Source of the DNA: Phycisphaerales bacterium | Lineage (GTDB): Bacteria; Planctomycetota; Phycisphaerae; Phycisphaerales; UBA1924 | Reading direction: 5' to 3' | Length of the DNA stretch: 64,000 bases | Assembly: GCA_029260345.1 (NCBI GenBank) | Contig: JAJDDK010000004.1 | Coordinates: 62,001 to 126,000 of the forward strand | Shown here: positions 27,425 to 36,016 of the stretch, one piece after another | Layout of the letters: every line of letters begins with the position of its first letter | Numbering within the stretch: position 1 is the stretch's first letter | Notes under the pieces: model-generated | The model's input: the letters and a program-made list of their open reading frames with translations, nothing else | The model's database searches: none | What the model was told of the DNA's origin: nothing | Program-made: the position numbers and the translations under genes

Positions 27425-29176
27425 TCAGGCCAGTAGCGGACGCCGATTCGAGATCCCAAGCGACCGTTCGAGTTCCGAACCGACAGCCAGGAGCGTCCCA
27501 TCATCGAACAGCCTCCCCCACATCGTCACGGCGAACGGCGTCCCATTCTCGCGAAAACCCTGCCGAATGGTCAGCGCCGGATGGCCGCTCATATTGGTCA
27601 GGGCATGCATGGCGCCGTGACGGCTTGGCGCAATCACCACATCGACGCTTTCGAATAGTTCCGCCGCACGCTTCATATAGCGCCGCCGCAATCGCCGCGC
27701 ATTCATGTATTCCACCGCGGACGCCAGCCGCGTCGTTCGAAATGTGTTCGGCCATGCGGCGTCATCCTGCCACTGCATCTGGTCATCCAGGTTGAAGCGA
27801 GTCAATTCATCAAATGACGCCGCCGCCTCCACCGAAATGATGAAAAAGATGATCCCACCATACGGCGCGCCTTCAAGCGAGAGCGGCGTCAACTGGCACC
27901 CCATCCCTTCCAGCGCCGCCAGCGTCGCGCGATCTTCATCGCGAGCCGCATCGCTCTCAAATTCATCCTTCAAATATCCGACGCGCACGTCGCGCATGTT
28001 CCGCGTCATGTCCAGATTGAGCGGAATATCAATCGTCGATTCATCCAGCTCATCCGGCCCGCTGATCGCGTCAAGCACATACGCGCAGTCTTCGGCGGAG
28101 CGACAAATCGGGCCGATCTTGTCCAGCGACCAGCACAGCGACATCGCGCCGGCACGTGACACCAAACCAAATGTCGGGCGAAACCCCGTGGCGCCGCACC
28201 GCGCCGAAGGCGACATGATCGAACCGTACGTCTCCGTCCCGATTGTAAAGGCGCACAACCCCGATGCGACCGCCGCGGCCGACCCGGCGCTTGAGCCACT
28301 CGAACCCTGCTCCAGATTCCACGGATTCCGCGTCTTCCCGCCAAACCAGATGTCCCCATACGCCAGCGCGCCGAGCGTGAGCTTGGCAATGAGCACAGCG
28401 CCCGCGTCATTCAGCTTGGAAACCACCGTCGCATCGCTTTGCGGAACGCGATCAACAAACGGCGCGGCGCCCCACGTCGTGCGCACATTGGTCGTGTCCA
28501 GCAAATCCTTGGCGCCCCACGGGAGCCCATGCAACGGCCCGCGATCAATGCCCGCGCTCAATTCCCGATCGGCGCGCCGAGCCTGTGCGATCGCCTCATC
28601 CTCCATCAGCGTGACCACACATTCCAGCTTCGGACCGTATTCCTTCAATCGCTTGAGATAGATCCGTGTCAATCGTTCGCTGCTGATCGATCGATTATGG
28701 ATCCACTGTGAAAGCTGCGCAATGGACGCAAACGCGATGTCTTCATCAGACATCGGCAATGGCGCCGCTGGCGCACGCTGAAACCGCGCGGGCTGCTCTC
28801 GAACCGTGAACTCCATCCCCGGAAGCCGCGGATCAAACACTTCCGCAGGCCCTTCGTTGTTCTCGAGCTTGGCGGCGCGCACCACGTCATACAACTCAAG
28901 CACGTTTTCAATTGAGCCGAGCGTCTGTTCGCACTCGGCGTTCGTGTATTCCACGCGCGCCAGCTTTGCGCCTTCCATGATCGTGCGCAAATCGATCCCT
29001 GCTGGCGCCGGCGCCTCGTCCGGCTGCACATCCTGCAAACGCGCCAATTCGATCGCCTGCACCGTTCGCGGCGCCGCGCCTGCAGCAACACCAGCCCCCG
29101 CGACAGCGAGAAACGCGCGTCGATCAAACGTCCGCGCATTCAACTCGAAAGAACTCGGCTCTGCATCGTGCGCCAT
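27425..29176 (-). CDS. Tat-exported amidase-signature hydrolase
   Basis: 583 residues. The ATG at 29176 (AGGAGC upstream) opens a twin-arginine signal: DRRAFLAVAGAGVAAG. The amidase-signature triad is present: Lys in HGLPWGAKDLLDT near 222, and the Ser pair in QGSSGSSAGSAAAVASG near 292 with GTETYGSI further on. These enzymes cleave amide bonds with an unusual Ser-Ser-Lys triad. The substrate is unknown. Position at the end of the peptidoglycan-sugar operon suggests an extracytoplasmic amide of cell-wall or peptide origin, which is inference only. An N-terminal extension of about 150 residues precedes the core. Confidence 0.85.
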   Translation of the reverse strand: MAHDAEPSSFELNARTFDRRAFLAVAGAGVAAGAAPRTVQAIELARLQDVQPDEAPAPAGIDLRTIMEGAKLARVEYTNAECEQTLGSIENVLELYDVVRAAKLENNEGPAEVFDPRLPGMEFTVREQPARFQRAPAAPLPMSDEDIAFASIAQLSQWIHNRSISSERLTRIYLKRLKEYGPKLECVVTLMEDEAIAQARRADRELSAGIDRGPLHGLPWGAKDLLDTTNVRTTWGAAPFVDRVPQSDATVVSKLNDAGAVLIAKLTLGALAYGDIWFGGKTRNPWNLEQGSSGSSAGSAAAVASGLCAFTIGTETYGSIMSPSARCGATGFRPTFGLVSRAGAMSLCWSLDKIGPICRSAEDCAYVLDAISGPDELDESTIDIPLNLDMTRNMRDVRVGYLKDEFESDAARDEDRATLAALEGMGCQLTPLSLEGAPYGGIIFFIISVEAAASFDELTRFNLDDQMQWQDDAAWPNTFRTTRLASAVEYMNARRLRRRYMKRAAELFESVDVVIAPSRHGAMHALTNMSGHPALTIRQGFRENGTPFAVTMWGRLFDDGTLLAVGSELERSLGISNRRPLLA

Positions 29177-29234
29177 GTTCGCGCTCCTTCGATATTCGTG
29201 TGACAACGCATCCTCGTCGCGACGACGCGACCCG

Positions 29235-30350
29235 TCAATGGCCCCGCGCCGCATGGCGCGAACGGCGAATCCGATCGGCGCTCATTTTCACCCGATCCAT
29301 TCCCCCACCAATGCGTCCATCGTCCACGGCGTTCTTGATTGCTTCAACGATCTGAAGCGCCGGACACGCTCGACGCTCACCCGGCGCATTCATGCCATCA
29401 AGCACACAATCGGCCCCGGCTTGCAACGCCAACACGGCCGCGTCTTCAATAGACCACCGCTGAACAATCGCCCCCATGTCGAGCGAGTCCGTCACGATGA
29501 CGCCGTCAAAACCAAGATCGCGCCGCAACCGCTGCGTCGTGTGAATCGGTGACAACGACGCAGGCAGCGCCGCATCAATGTCCGACTCCTCAATGTGCGC
29601 CGTCATGATCCACGTTGACGGGTCGAGTTTCGGGATCAGGTGTTGATACGGCGCCAATTCAATATCGCACATTGAGCGATGCGCCACTTCCGGAAGCGCC
29701 AAGTGGCTGTCCATCAGCACACCACCGTGCCCTGGAAAATGTTTGAGGCACGTCAACATTCCCTTTGCACGATGTGCGGCAACGACGACTTCAGCGCATT
29801 GCGCGACCATGTGCGGATCCGACCCGTACGCCCGCCGCTTTCCCGCGATGATCGGATTTTCTGGCGACATACGCAGATCAACGCACGGCGCAAAGTTCAA
29901 ATCAACCCCAGCCTGCAGCGCCACGCCCGCCAGCCGCTCCGCCTCCAATGTTTGCTCGGCGCCGGCGAGCGCTCCGAAGTCCGCCGCGCTCCGTGTCGAA
30001 TCAAAGCCGCGCGACGGCCGCAATCGAGTCGTCTCGCCGCCCTCATGATCAATCGCAATGATCACATCGTCGCCGAGCGCTCCGCGAATATGCCGCACGA
30101 GCGCTCGCGTCTGTTCCGGTGATTCGATATTGCGCAGGGCTTGAGCGCGCGCTGTTTCGATTGACGCTCCCTCTGCCATCAACCTCGACATCGTTGGCAA
30201 ATCAACATCAAACAAGATCACACCGCCGACACACGCCTCGGCACAAATCGCAAGATCTTGTTCCAATTCCGGATCACCCGGCGCGGCGCCGCGAACGCCG
30301 ACCATGACGCAGCGCCCGATCAATCGGCGATCAGCGGAGGCCCAACTCAT
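29235..30350 (-). CDS. nagZ: Beta-N-acetylglucosaminidase, GH3 (NagZ-like)
   Basis: 371 residues, no signal peptide. GH3 features: IDHEGGETTRL, the NagZ loop KHFPGHGGVLMDSH near 202-215 with the catalytic His/Asp, MTAHIEES, and nucleophile Asp in VTDSLDMGAI near 286. NagZ removes GlcNAc from GlcNAc-anhydroMurNAc muropeptides in the cytoplasm. The start at 30350 has GGAGGAG and overlaps the symporter stop as ATGA, so translation is coupled. Neighbours MurQ and AnmK act on the product, which supports the call. Confidence 0.88.
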   Translation of the reverse strand: MSWASADRRLIGRCVMVGVRGAAPGDPELEQDLAICAEACVGGVILFDVDLPTMSRLMAEGASIETARAQALRNIESPEQTRALVRHIRGALGDDVIIAIDHEGGETTRLRPSRGFDSTRSAADFGALAGAEQTLEAERLAGVALQAGVDLNFAPCVDLRMSPENPIIAGKRRAYGSDPHMVAQCAEVVVAAHRAKGMLTCLKHFPGHGGVLMDSHLALPEVAHRSMCDIELAPYQHLIPKLDPSTWIMTAHIEESDIDAALPASLSPIHTTQRLRRDLGFDGVIVTDSLDMGAIVQRWSIEDAAVLALQAGADCVLDGMNAPGERRACPALQIVEAIKNAVDDGRIGGGMDRVKMSADRIRRSRHAARGH

Positions 30351-31903
30351 GACTCCTCCCCACCAACACGCCGGCGCGGCGTTCCCAATGCACACAACCC
30401 AAACGCAATCAATGTGGCCGCCGTCATGCGCCATCCCAGCGACCAGACTGCCCAATCCTCATTCAACGTCCAAGCACCAATGGTCGGCAAATTCTGAAGT
30501 GAAAGCGAAACTACCAGCCCTGCGCCGAGCGCGACAAGCGCCGACAGTGCATTCCCTCGCCGGGTCAGCAACACCGTCAGAAAGACTCCGAGCAGCCCGC
30601 CATACGCAAGCGTCATCACACCCAGCGCAAACTCCAGCAAACCCTCTCCACTTTCGCGCTGCCACCACACGCACACGCAGGCAAACCCCGCAAGCACGGC
30701 GCCCCACACCACGACCGCCACGCGCGACGCGCGCACGTAATGCATCTCGGATTTCCCCGGCCGCGCCCGTTTGTAGAAATCCCACACCGTCGCCGACGAC
30801 ATCGCCCCCAGCGCCGAGTCCAGGCTGCTCATCGCTGCGGCCGCGACGCCGGCGATCACAAGGCCGCGCAACCCCGTGGGCGCTTCAATCAGCAAATATC
30901 GAATAAACACGTCCTGCGCCGGCGGCGCCCCAGCCGTCGCAGCGCCCAACGGGTGGTAATGCGCCCACAGCAGCAATCCCGCAAACAGAAACAACGCCAC
31001 CACCGCAACACCAAGCACATTCGACAGCAGCACCGCGCCCGCCGCCTTCTTCCACGATGAACACGTCAGCAATCTCTGGGCGAGGTCCTGATCGGTTCCC
31101 ATCGCCGCGGTGTTCAAAAGCGTCATGCCGATGATCGCTGTCCAAAGGGTGAACGGAAGCGACGGGTCAAAGCGCGTGTCCACGAGCGTAAGCTTCGTCG
31201 AACCATCATCGTTCGGCGTCTGCGCCAGCCGTTCGAACACCTCGCCAAGCGGCGCATCGAACGATTGCAGCAATAGAACAATCGCCGCAATCACAGCGCC
31301 GAGCAGGATCACGACCTGCGCTGTGTCCGTCCAGATGATGGCGCGTATTCCGCCCGCCATCGTGTACAGCGTCGCGGCGACAGCGATCACCAAGATCGCC
31401 AGCACCAGATGTTGCGGCTCCGAATCTTCAAACAAAATCAGCGAAATCGGAATCGACGCAATGAACAGGCGCGCCCCGGACGCAAACACGCGCCCCAGCA
31501 AAAACATGCCGCTGGCGCACAGTCGGCCTTCAACCCCCATCCGCCGCTCAAGCAGTTCATACACCGTTGTGACGTTGCGCCGGTAAAACGCCGGAAGAAA
31601 GAGCGCCGCGACCACGCCCGCCGCGAGCAAACTGCCAATGCTCTGCGACAGATACGTGAGATTGCCCGTGTATGACGCCTCGGGCGCTCCCACAAATGTC
31701 GCCGCCGACAGTGAGGTCGCCAGAAGTGACAACCCGGCCGCCCAGAATGGCATGCGCCGGGACGCCACGAGGTAATCACTCGTCGTGCGCGCTCGCCGCC
31801 CGACGATGCACCCCAGCGCAATCATCGCGCCGAGATACGCAAACAAGACAACCCAATCGCCCATGGCAAACCGAATCGGCGAGCTCGCCGCTGCGGCGAT
31901 CAC
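30347..31903 (-). CDS. Sodium:solute symporter (SSS family)
   Basis: 518 residues with about 13 to 14 hydrophobic segments. The SSS pattern is clear: DYLVASRRMPFWAAGLSLLATSLSAATFVG near residues 43-70, a GGIRAIIWTD segment near 175, and FSMxS-like ASSLDSALGAMSSATVWDFY near 360. Sequence alone does not give the substrate. Its place between murQ and nagZ, with GTGA and ATGA overlaps on both sides, argues for uptake of a peptidoglycan-derived sugar or muropeptide. The GTG at 31903 is used because it overlaps the murQ stop; the Met at residue 14 is an alternative start. Confidence 0.88.
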   Translation of the reverse strand: MIAAAASSPIRFAMGDWVVLFAYLGAMIALGCIVGRRARTTSDYLVASRRMPFWAAGLSLLATSLSAATFVGAPEASYTGNLTYLSQSIGSLLAAGVVAALFLPAFYRRNVTTVYELLERRMGVEGRLCASGMFLLGRVFASGARLFIASIPISLILFEDSEPQHLVLAILVIAVAATLYTMAGGIRAIIWTDTAQVVILLGAVIAAIVLLLQSFDAPLGEVFERLAQTPNDDGSTKLTLVDTRFDPSLPFTLWTAIIGMTLLNTAAMGTDQDLAQRLLTCSSWKKAAGAVLLSNVLGVAVVALFLFAGLLLWAHYHPLGAATAGAPPAQDVFIRYLLIEAPTGLRGLVIAGVAAAAMSSLDSALGAMSSATVWDFYKRARPGKSEMHYVRASRVAVVVWGAVLAGFACVCVWWQRESGEGLLEFALGVMTLAYGGLLGVFLTVLLTRRGNALSALVALGAGLVVSLSLQNLPTIGAWTLNEDWAVWSLGWRMTAATLIAFGLCALGTPRRRVGGEES

Positions 31904-32826
31904 GGCTGCTCTTTCACATGCAATGCGTTGGGCAGATTCCCGTCGGCCTGCGCGAGATGGACCGCTGCATCGTCGCGCGACATTGATCCAAGCGTCATCA
32001 GGATCGCAAGCTTGACGGAGCCCTCCGCCGCATGCAGCGCGCCAGCCGCGCGTTCGCGAGACAGTCCTGTCGCTTCAGAGATGATGCGCAATGCACGATC
32101 TGTCAGCTTCGCGTTGCTGGCGCGCAGGTCCACCATCAGATTTTCGAACACTTTGCCATGGCGCACCATGAGCGTCGTCGTAATGGTGTTCAGCGCCATC
32201 TTCGTCGCCGTGCCCGCTTTCATGCGTGTCGATCCAGTGATCGCTTCCGGCCCTGTATCAAGAATGATCATGTGATCGACGATGAAGGGTGAGCGCAGCG
32301 CCGAGCAGGTCAAAAGACCAGTCAGGGCGCCGCGCGCATGCGCATAAGAGATTCCGCCCAGCACATACGGCGTGGTTCCGCCCGCAGCAATGCCAAGCAG
32401 CGTGTCATTCTCATTGAGTTCAAACGGCGCCAAATCAGTCGCGGCGCCATGCGGATCATCCTCAAGCCCTTCGCTCGACTTTCGCAACGCCGCATCGCCA
32501 CCGGCGATCACACCGACGATTCGATTCGGATCCGTCTGAAACGTCGGCGGACATTCCGAAGCGTCCAGCACACCGAGCCGTCCGGAGGTTCCCGCGCCGA
32601 GATACATCAATCGCCCGCCGCGTTTCCATCGCGCCTCAAGCGCTTCGATGAACTTTGAAATCGCCGGCGCCGCAGCGCGCACGGCGCCCGCCACCGTCGC
32701 ATCTTCATCGTTCAATCGCTCAACGCACGCCGCGACACTGAGCGTGTCAAGATCCATCGTGCGCGGATTGCGTCGTTCGGTGGCGACGTGCGCGCGATCG
32801 GGAATGGCTGAAACATCGTCCTTCAT
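31900..32826 (-). CDS. murQ: N-acetylmuramic acid 6-phosphate etherase
   Basis: Cleaves the lactyl ether of MurNAc-6-phosphate to GlcNAc-6-phosphate and D-lactate. 308 residues, typical length. The SIS-domain signature is YLGAGTSGRLGVLDASECPP near 75-95, with further conserved GSTRMKAGTATKMALN near 195-210 and a C-terminal UBA-like helical segment. ATG at 32826 overlaps the anmK stop (ATGA). Together with AnmK, this completes the route anhydroMurNAc to MurNAc-6-P to GlcNAc-6-P. Confidence 0.95.
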   Translation of the reverse strand: MKDDVSAIPDRAHVATERRNPRTMDLDTLSVAACVERLNDEDATVAGAVRAAAPAISKFIEALEARWKRGGRLMYLGAGTSGRLGVLDASECPPTFQTDPNRIVGVIAGGDAALRKSSEGLEDDPHGAATDLAPFELNENDTLLGIAAGGTTPYVLGGISYAHARGALTGLLTCSALRSPFIVDHMIILDTGPEAITGSTRMKAGTATKMALNTITTTLMVRHGKVFENLMVDLRASNAKLTDRALRIISEATGLSRERAAGALHAAEGSVKLAILMTLGSMSRDDAAVHLAQADGNLPNALHVKEQP

Positions 32827-33917
32827 CGCACATTCACCCACGAACCTGCCACCGGAGGAATCTGTACGCCCGTCACCTGCGCCAGTGTGATCGGAACCGC
32901 ATCGGCGCACAAGCAACCGAGCACCGCCATCGCGACTGATTCCCGCCAGGCGCCGGGAATGCCCAAGATTTTCAACGGTTGCACCATTCGACCAAGGGCC
33001 TTCTCCATGGCGCTTACGAGTGCGGCACTGTGCGCGCCGCCCCCTGCAAGAAAAACATCGCCTGCATCCGCAACCGTTTCACCGATCACATTTCCAATAC
33101 CCGCTGCAGCGCTGGCGGCGAGGCAAGCCCCATCAAGCCGATCAATCCATGCATCAATCCATCGCGCGCCTTCATCGCCGGCGCCGAGCGATCGCTTCTC
33201 GTGCCGCTGGGCTCGCAACATGTCCGAAAGCTCGCGAACAGCTTGTGGATCAGCTTGGCCGCGCAGCGCATTCGCGCCACCCGAGTCATAATTCAGATCA
33301 AGAGCACGGCGTGCTACGGCGTCCAGCACTTGATTGCAAGCGCACACATCAAACGCGCGAATCGTTTCTGGCGATCCGCCCGCTGGCAACACCGTCACAT
33401 TGCAGAAGCCGCCAAGGTTGACGATGGCTCTCGACGCCGTTTCGTCGCGAAACATGATCCAATCCGCCAGCGGCGTGATCGGCGCCCCTTGCCCCCCCGC
33501 CGCGAGGTCCGCCGCGCGGAGATCAAACACTACCGGCGACTTCACCGCATGCGCAATCGTCCACGGCTCGATCGCCTGCCACGACAAAGGCGGCCGATGA
33601 AACAACGTTTGCCCATGCACGGCGACAAAGGCGACCTCGCCATGAGTCTCCATGAGCTGCTTCGCCACCTTCGCATGCCGCTCGCTGAGGCGATGGATCG
33701 CGCTTCGCAGCGCACCTGTGGGCGCCGCACGTCCTTCCACGGTTTCAAGAAAGACGCTTCGCTCCTCGGCGATCGGCTCGGAAGCGCCGTCTATGAACTC
33801 GACGGTCATCGCCAGGCCCTCACCGCAAATGCGCACCAGCGCGGCGTCCACCGCGTCCATGCTGGTGCCGCTCATGCACCCGATGACCAATCGCTCGCGG
33901 GTCGCCTTCTCGCGCAT
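32823..33917 (-). CDS. anmK: Anhydro-N-acetylmuramic acid kinase
   Basis: Opens and phosphorylates 1,6-anhydroMurNAc to MurNAc-6-phosphate. About 364 residues from the ATG at 33917. The signature IGCMSGTSMDAVDAALV starts near residue 11, VHGQTLFHRP near 105, and a glycine-rich VFLAGGGAHSAALV near 300 for ATP. Earlier in-frame starts exist to 33953; the one at 33917 is preferred because TACGCT lies seven bases upstream. It begins 36 bp after the porin stop. No NagA or NagK gene is close. Confidence 0.93.
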   Translation of the reverse strand: MREKATRERLVIGCMSGTSMDAVDAALVRICGEGLAMTVEFIDGASEPIAEERSVFLETVEGRAAPTGALRSAIHRLSERHAKVAKQLMETHGEVAFVAVHGQTLFHRPPLSWQAIEPWTIAHAVKSPVVFDLRAADLAAGGQGAPITPLADWIMFRDETASRAIVNLGGFCNVTVLPAGGSPETIRAFDVCACNQVLDAVARRALDLNYDSGGANALRGQADPQAVRELSDMLRAQRHEKRSLGAGDEGARWIDAWIDRLDGACLAASAAAGIGNVIGETVADAGDVFLAGGGAHSAALVSAMEKALGRMVQPLKILGIPGAWRESVAMAVLGCLCADAVPITLAQVTGVQIPPVAGSWVNVR

Positions 33918-33924
33918 GCATGGG

Positions 33925-33930
33925 AGCGTA
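33925..33930 (-). promoter_or_regulatory. -10-like element, anmK
   Basis: TACGCT on the minus strand, seven bases before the preferred anmK ATG. It would allow an internal promoter in the operon. Confidence 0.35.
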
Positions 33931-33953
33931 CCCATTTGCACTGCATTCGACAC

Positions 33954-35180
33954 TCAAAACACGAACTGAAACTGTGCCCGAACAGCGAACGAACCTGATC
34001 CGGCGCCCGCCAGCAACCCCTGCGTCGTGGTCGGATTGACCAGGTCGTTGTCGGCGGCGTCATCAAAGAAATACTGACCGTCCACCGTCAGCTTGATCGC
34101 CTGCCCGTGGATGTACCAGTTCGCACCAATTGCGAGCGTGTTAAACGGATCATCGCCGGGACGGTCGGAATCGGGAATGACCATGTCAAACCGAACAAAC
34201 GGCTCGATGTGATCAGTCGCATACATGCTGGCCTGCGCCACCCAGCCGTAGTCGTGATACGTCGCATTCGTTTCCTGCGACACACGACCGCTGGCGGACG
34301 CAAACAGTGAAAATCCGTTTCCCTGTAAACCGCCGTCCACCGTCCACGAGAACATGTACAGACTCGGCATTCCCGGCGCATCAGGCGATTCCTGAAAGTT
34401 CGCCGCGGCGCCAAACATCGCAGACAACTCCGAGCCGCGCGAACTGGTGAACTGCCGGAACGAGCGCCAATCCCCCATCGCCAACCACTCAACACGGCCC
34501 GTCACCGCCCACTGCGCCGGCGCGGCGTCGAAATCCGTATTCGCCGAATCAAAACCGTCGCTGTACGCCACGGCGCCGCGCACTGATTCGCCCTGCGCGC
34601 TGATCTCAATGCCCTGCGAGCGTCCCTGCCCGAACACATCGTTCACGATCGAGCGGTCCGTCGCCATGAGTCGCTTGGCGCTGGTGAGTTCCTCGCGCAT
34701 GAACGGGAGCTTGAACTGCCCGGCGCGCAGTTCGATGTGGTCGGCGAGCCGCACCGTCATGTAGGCGTCCGAAAGGCTGGAAGATCCCGTATTACGGCTG
34801 AATGAGTTGGTGATCTTGAATCCGAACTGGCCGTCGTACAGCGAACCCTGAAACGTCAGTCGCGTTCGCCGCAAAGAGAAGCCTGACTCATTCGTGTCGG
34901 GCGCTCCGCCCTCGCCATGGCCATATGCATACGTGAATCGAAGCTGCGTCCAGCCGGTGATCTCAAGCTCGTGCCGCCCCTGCTGATCACGAATCACGAA
35001 ACCGCCGTCGTAGCCCGATGTGGACTCCTCAAGGAGCAGACTCGAACGCGCCGACGCATCAGCGATCATGTCGGCGACGACCGATTCATCCACGCCGGAC
35101 GACGCCACGGCTGGTGCGCCAAGTGCGAAAGCGCCACAAATCGCTATTGAAACGACAGGGTCATGCATGCGGCGCATCAT
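33954..35180 (-). CDS. OprP/OprO-type outer-membrane porin
   Basis: 408 residues. A signal peptide (IAICGAFALGAPAVASS) is followed by a long beta-rich protein. Features of phosphate-selective porins are seen: FSLRRTRLTFQGSLYDGQFGF near 105, DAYMTVRLADHIELRAGQFK near 145 and a terminal aromatic FQFVF that signals barrel insertion. Solute specificity cannot be inferred; the family includes porins for phosphate and for other anions. It overlaps the PepSY gene as ATGA. As part of the peptidoglycan-sugar operon it may let anionic sugars through the outer membrane. Confidence 0.82.
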   Translation of the reverse strand: MMRRMHDPVVSIAICGAFALGAPAVASSGVDESVVADMIADASARSSLLLEESTSGYDGGFVIRDQQGRHELEITGWTQLRFTYAYGHGEGGAPDTNESGFSLRRTRLTFQGSLYDGQFGFKITNSFSRNTGSSSLSDAYMTVRLADHIELRAGQFKLPFMREELTSAKRLMATDRSIVNDVFGQGRSQGIEISAQGESVRGAVAYSDGFDSANTDFDAAPAQWAVTGRVEWLAMGDWRSFRQFTSSRGSELSAMFGAAANFQESPDAPGMPSLYMFSWTVDGGLQGNGFSLFASASGRVSQETNATYHDYGWVAQASMYATDHIEPFVRFDMVIPDSDRPGDDPFNTLAIGANWYIHGQAIKLTVDGQYFFDDAADNDLVNPTTTQGLLAGAGSGSFAVRAQFQFVF

Positions 35181-35734
35181 GCCTCAGCGCGTCGCTTACG
35201 ACCGGCTCGTTTCGCCCAGATCGGCAGAATCCACAAGTACATCCCAGTGAGCCACAAGCACAACAGCGCGACGCCATTAGGAAGAAAGATCCAGAGTTTG
35301 GCAAGGTCGTGAAACCATGAACCGTCATGAATCTGTTCAATCAGATCACTGCGCCGATACGCGACCTGCACGACTTCGCCGGTGGCGGTGTCCACCTGCA
35401 CTTCCCAGCTGTTCTTGCAACGCACTTTGACGATGCCTTTGTCCGGGCGCACATCAAGGCGATCGATTTCATCCCATGATGAGACTTCCGCCTCTGGCAC
35501 AGAGGCGGCCGCCGCGAGAATGTCGTCGAACGAAATCGTCATGCCGCCCGCCGCATCTCCGGACATCGCGCCTTTGGCCGTCGGCGGCTGAATCCACGCC
35601 ACATCCTTCTTGAACTGAAGAAGGATGCCGGTGCTCAAGACAATGACCGCGGGAATGGCGAACGCGATCGCGCCCCAACGATGCAGTTTGCGAGACCATT
35701 TATTGATGAACTTGACCGCCGGGTTTCGACTCAT
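35177..35734 (-). CDS. PepSY-associated membrane protein
   Basis: 185 residues. An N-terminal transmembrane segment (WGAIAFAIPAVIVLSTGILLQ, near 20-40) follows the motif KLHRW, and a second lies near 150-175 (NGVALLCLWLTGMYLWILPI). The part between is a PepSY-like extracytoplasmic domain (VRPDKGIVKVRCKNSWEVQVD). Such proteins often occur next to outer-membrane receptors or iron-reductase-like membrane systems; here it is coupled to a porin. It is the first gene of the operon that runs to 27425. A Shine-Dalgarno is not obvious. Confidence 0.78.
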   Translation of the reverse strand: MSRNPAVKFINKWSRKLHRWGAIAFAIPAVIVLSTGILLQFKKDVAWIQPPTAKGAMSGDAAGGMTISFDDILAAAASVPEAEVSSWDEIDRLDVRPDKGIVKVRCKNSWEVQVDTATGEVVQVAYRRSDLIEQIHDGSWFHDLAKLWIFLPNGVALLCLWLTGMYLWILPIWAKRAGRKRRAEA

Positions 35735-36016
35735 GGATGGCTCAGGAAATCAGGAAATTGAATCGCGCCGACGGCCGGCGGCGCCCGCGACAACGTACCG
35801 ATCGGCGAAGCCGACCGTTGCTCTTTATTGGACGTGTCATATCCCCGAATTTGTGCTCTGTGGGCCATTGACCCGCGACCAATGCAACTTTCGACCGGGT
35901 TCGTGAGTTGAAGTCCAATGCCAAGTAGACTCCTCCGATAACGCTCCGCCCTTTCGGAGCACGCGGCGCCATCACGGTTGCCACTTCTGGACGCGGACAC
36001 CAAGAAGGACCCTGCC

